Origin: Paramacrobiotus metropolitanus
Lineage: Eukaryota > Tardigrada > Eutardigrada > Parachela > Macrobiotidae
Assembly: GCF_019649055.1 (NCBI RefSeq)
Contig: NW_026570487.1
Span: 1-64,000 of the forward strand
DNA length: 64,000 nt
Reading direction: 5' to 3'
Positions within the stretch are counted from its first letter, which is position 1, and each line of letters opens with the position of its first letter. The translations under genes were made by a program, and so were the position numbers. Positions 63,739-64,000 of the stretch are shown here, one piece after another. The notes under the pieces are model-generated. The model saw only the letters and a list, made by a program, of their open reading frames with translations. It did not search any database and was not told the DNA's origin.

Positions 63739-64000
63739 TACAGACACGGAGAAGTTGTTCAGCTTTGAAAAAGAGAAGTTTAGCATACTGCAAAGGATGC
63801 CGTAATCGTGTTCGTATTAAATCATCGTAATGCACACTCAATCAGCGCATTACTGGTTACAGCGCTTTAATAATTTGGATTTACGTACACGTACATTACA
63901 TAAAGTATATAACCGGATACGAAATTAACGACCTGATACATAAACGCAAGCATTCTTTCCTGAGACGGGGATGAAATCAAAAAATTTATTAAAAATTAAC

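Noticed and set aside
62889-63830. Two similar small ORFs (WRYKCGAF / CRYKCSAF) as a gene pair
   Set aside because: They are the same inverted terminal repeat read on opposite strands.
1-64000. tRNA, rRNA or other structural RNA genes
   Set aside because: I scanned for B-box-like GGTTCGAATCC and conserved rRNA stretches and saw none convincing. A covariance-model search would settle it.

Overview
Eukaryotic, almost certainly animal, nuclear DNA. Genes have GT-AG introns, reading frames are short exons, most of the window is AT-rich non-coding sequence with many repeats, and there are no operons or Shine-Dalgarno sites. The serpins and the expanded F-box family fit an ecdysozoan. A tardigrade is my best guess, from the general look of the F-box family, but nothing in the window proves it.

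Layout. (1) 1-~9.5 kb is visibly GC-richer than the rest. It is the 5' part of an LTR-type retroelement on the minus strand: a Ser/Thr/Pro-rich plus coiled-coil region, a (GAG-like) Pro-rich Gag with an RGG/GYGQ low-complexity tail, then a retropepsin. Reverse transcriptase would lie left of the window. In-frame stops mark this copy as decayed. (2) ~9.6-36 kb and 52.4-61.8 kb hold a dispersed family of F-box genes with a fixed design: an N-terminal Tudor/SH3-like exon ('yGrVVDvaedGLfvDf.c..rR.eF.pF'), an F-box plus leucine-rich middle exon, and a short last exon ('tADPRpSlHYRGK.W.vDGl..lq.ekLSRv'). I count about 14 full or partial members. Two are intact from end to end (19,275-21,646 and 59,738-61,832); the others carry frameshifts, stops or lost splice sites, or are single-exon relics. 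(3) Two serpin copies form an inverted duplication (26.6-28.2 kb minus; 36.9 kb onward plus) and share the same nonsense codon.

The most striking structure is a 13,222-bp insertion (38,113-51,334) in the last intron of the second serpin. The intact intron of copy 1 shows the empty site, and the insertion is flanked by a 9-bp target-site duplication. It has terminal inverted repeats made of arrays of TTCGGCC, and it carries a partial F-box gene, a ~1.9-kb palindrome of GC-rich gene fragments, several minisatellites and an ORF for an R2-like zinc-knuckle/PD-(D/E)xK nuclease region next to its right end. I see no transposase. Three smaller elements (17.1-17.7, 36.51-36.78 and 54.80-57.39 kb) repeat the same plan: arms of short arrays around a CCTAAGAAA-type core. 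The 54.8-57.4 kb one also carries the nuclease ORF. Two conventional miniature transposons (hAT-like with an 8-bp duplication, and TA-flanked) are present as well.

Exon boundaries were deduced by eye from conserved motifs, phase and GT/AG sites. No alignment or database search was possible.
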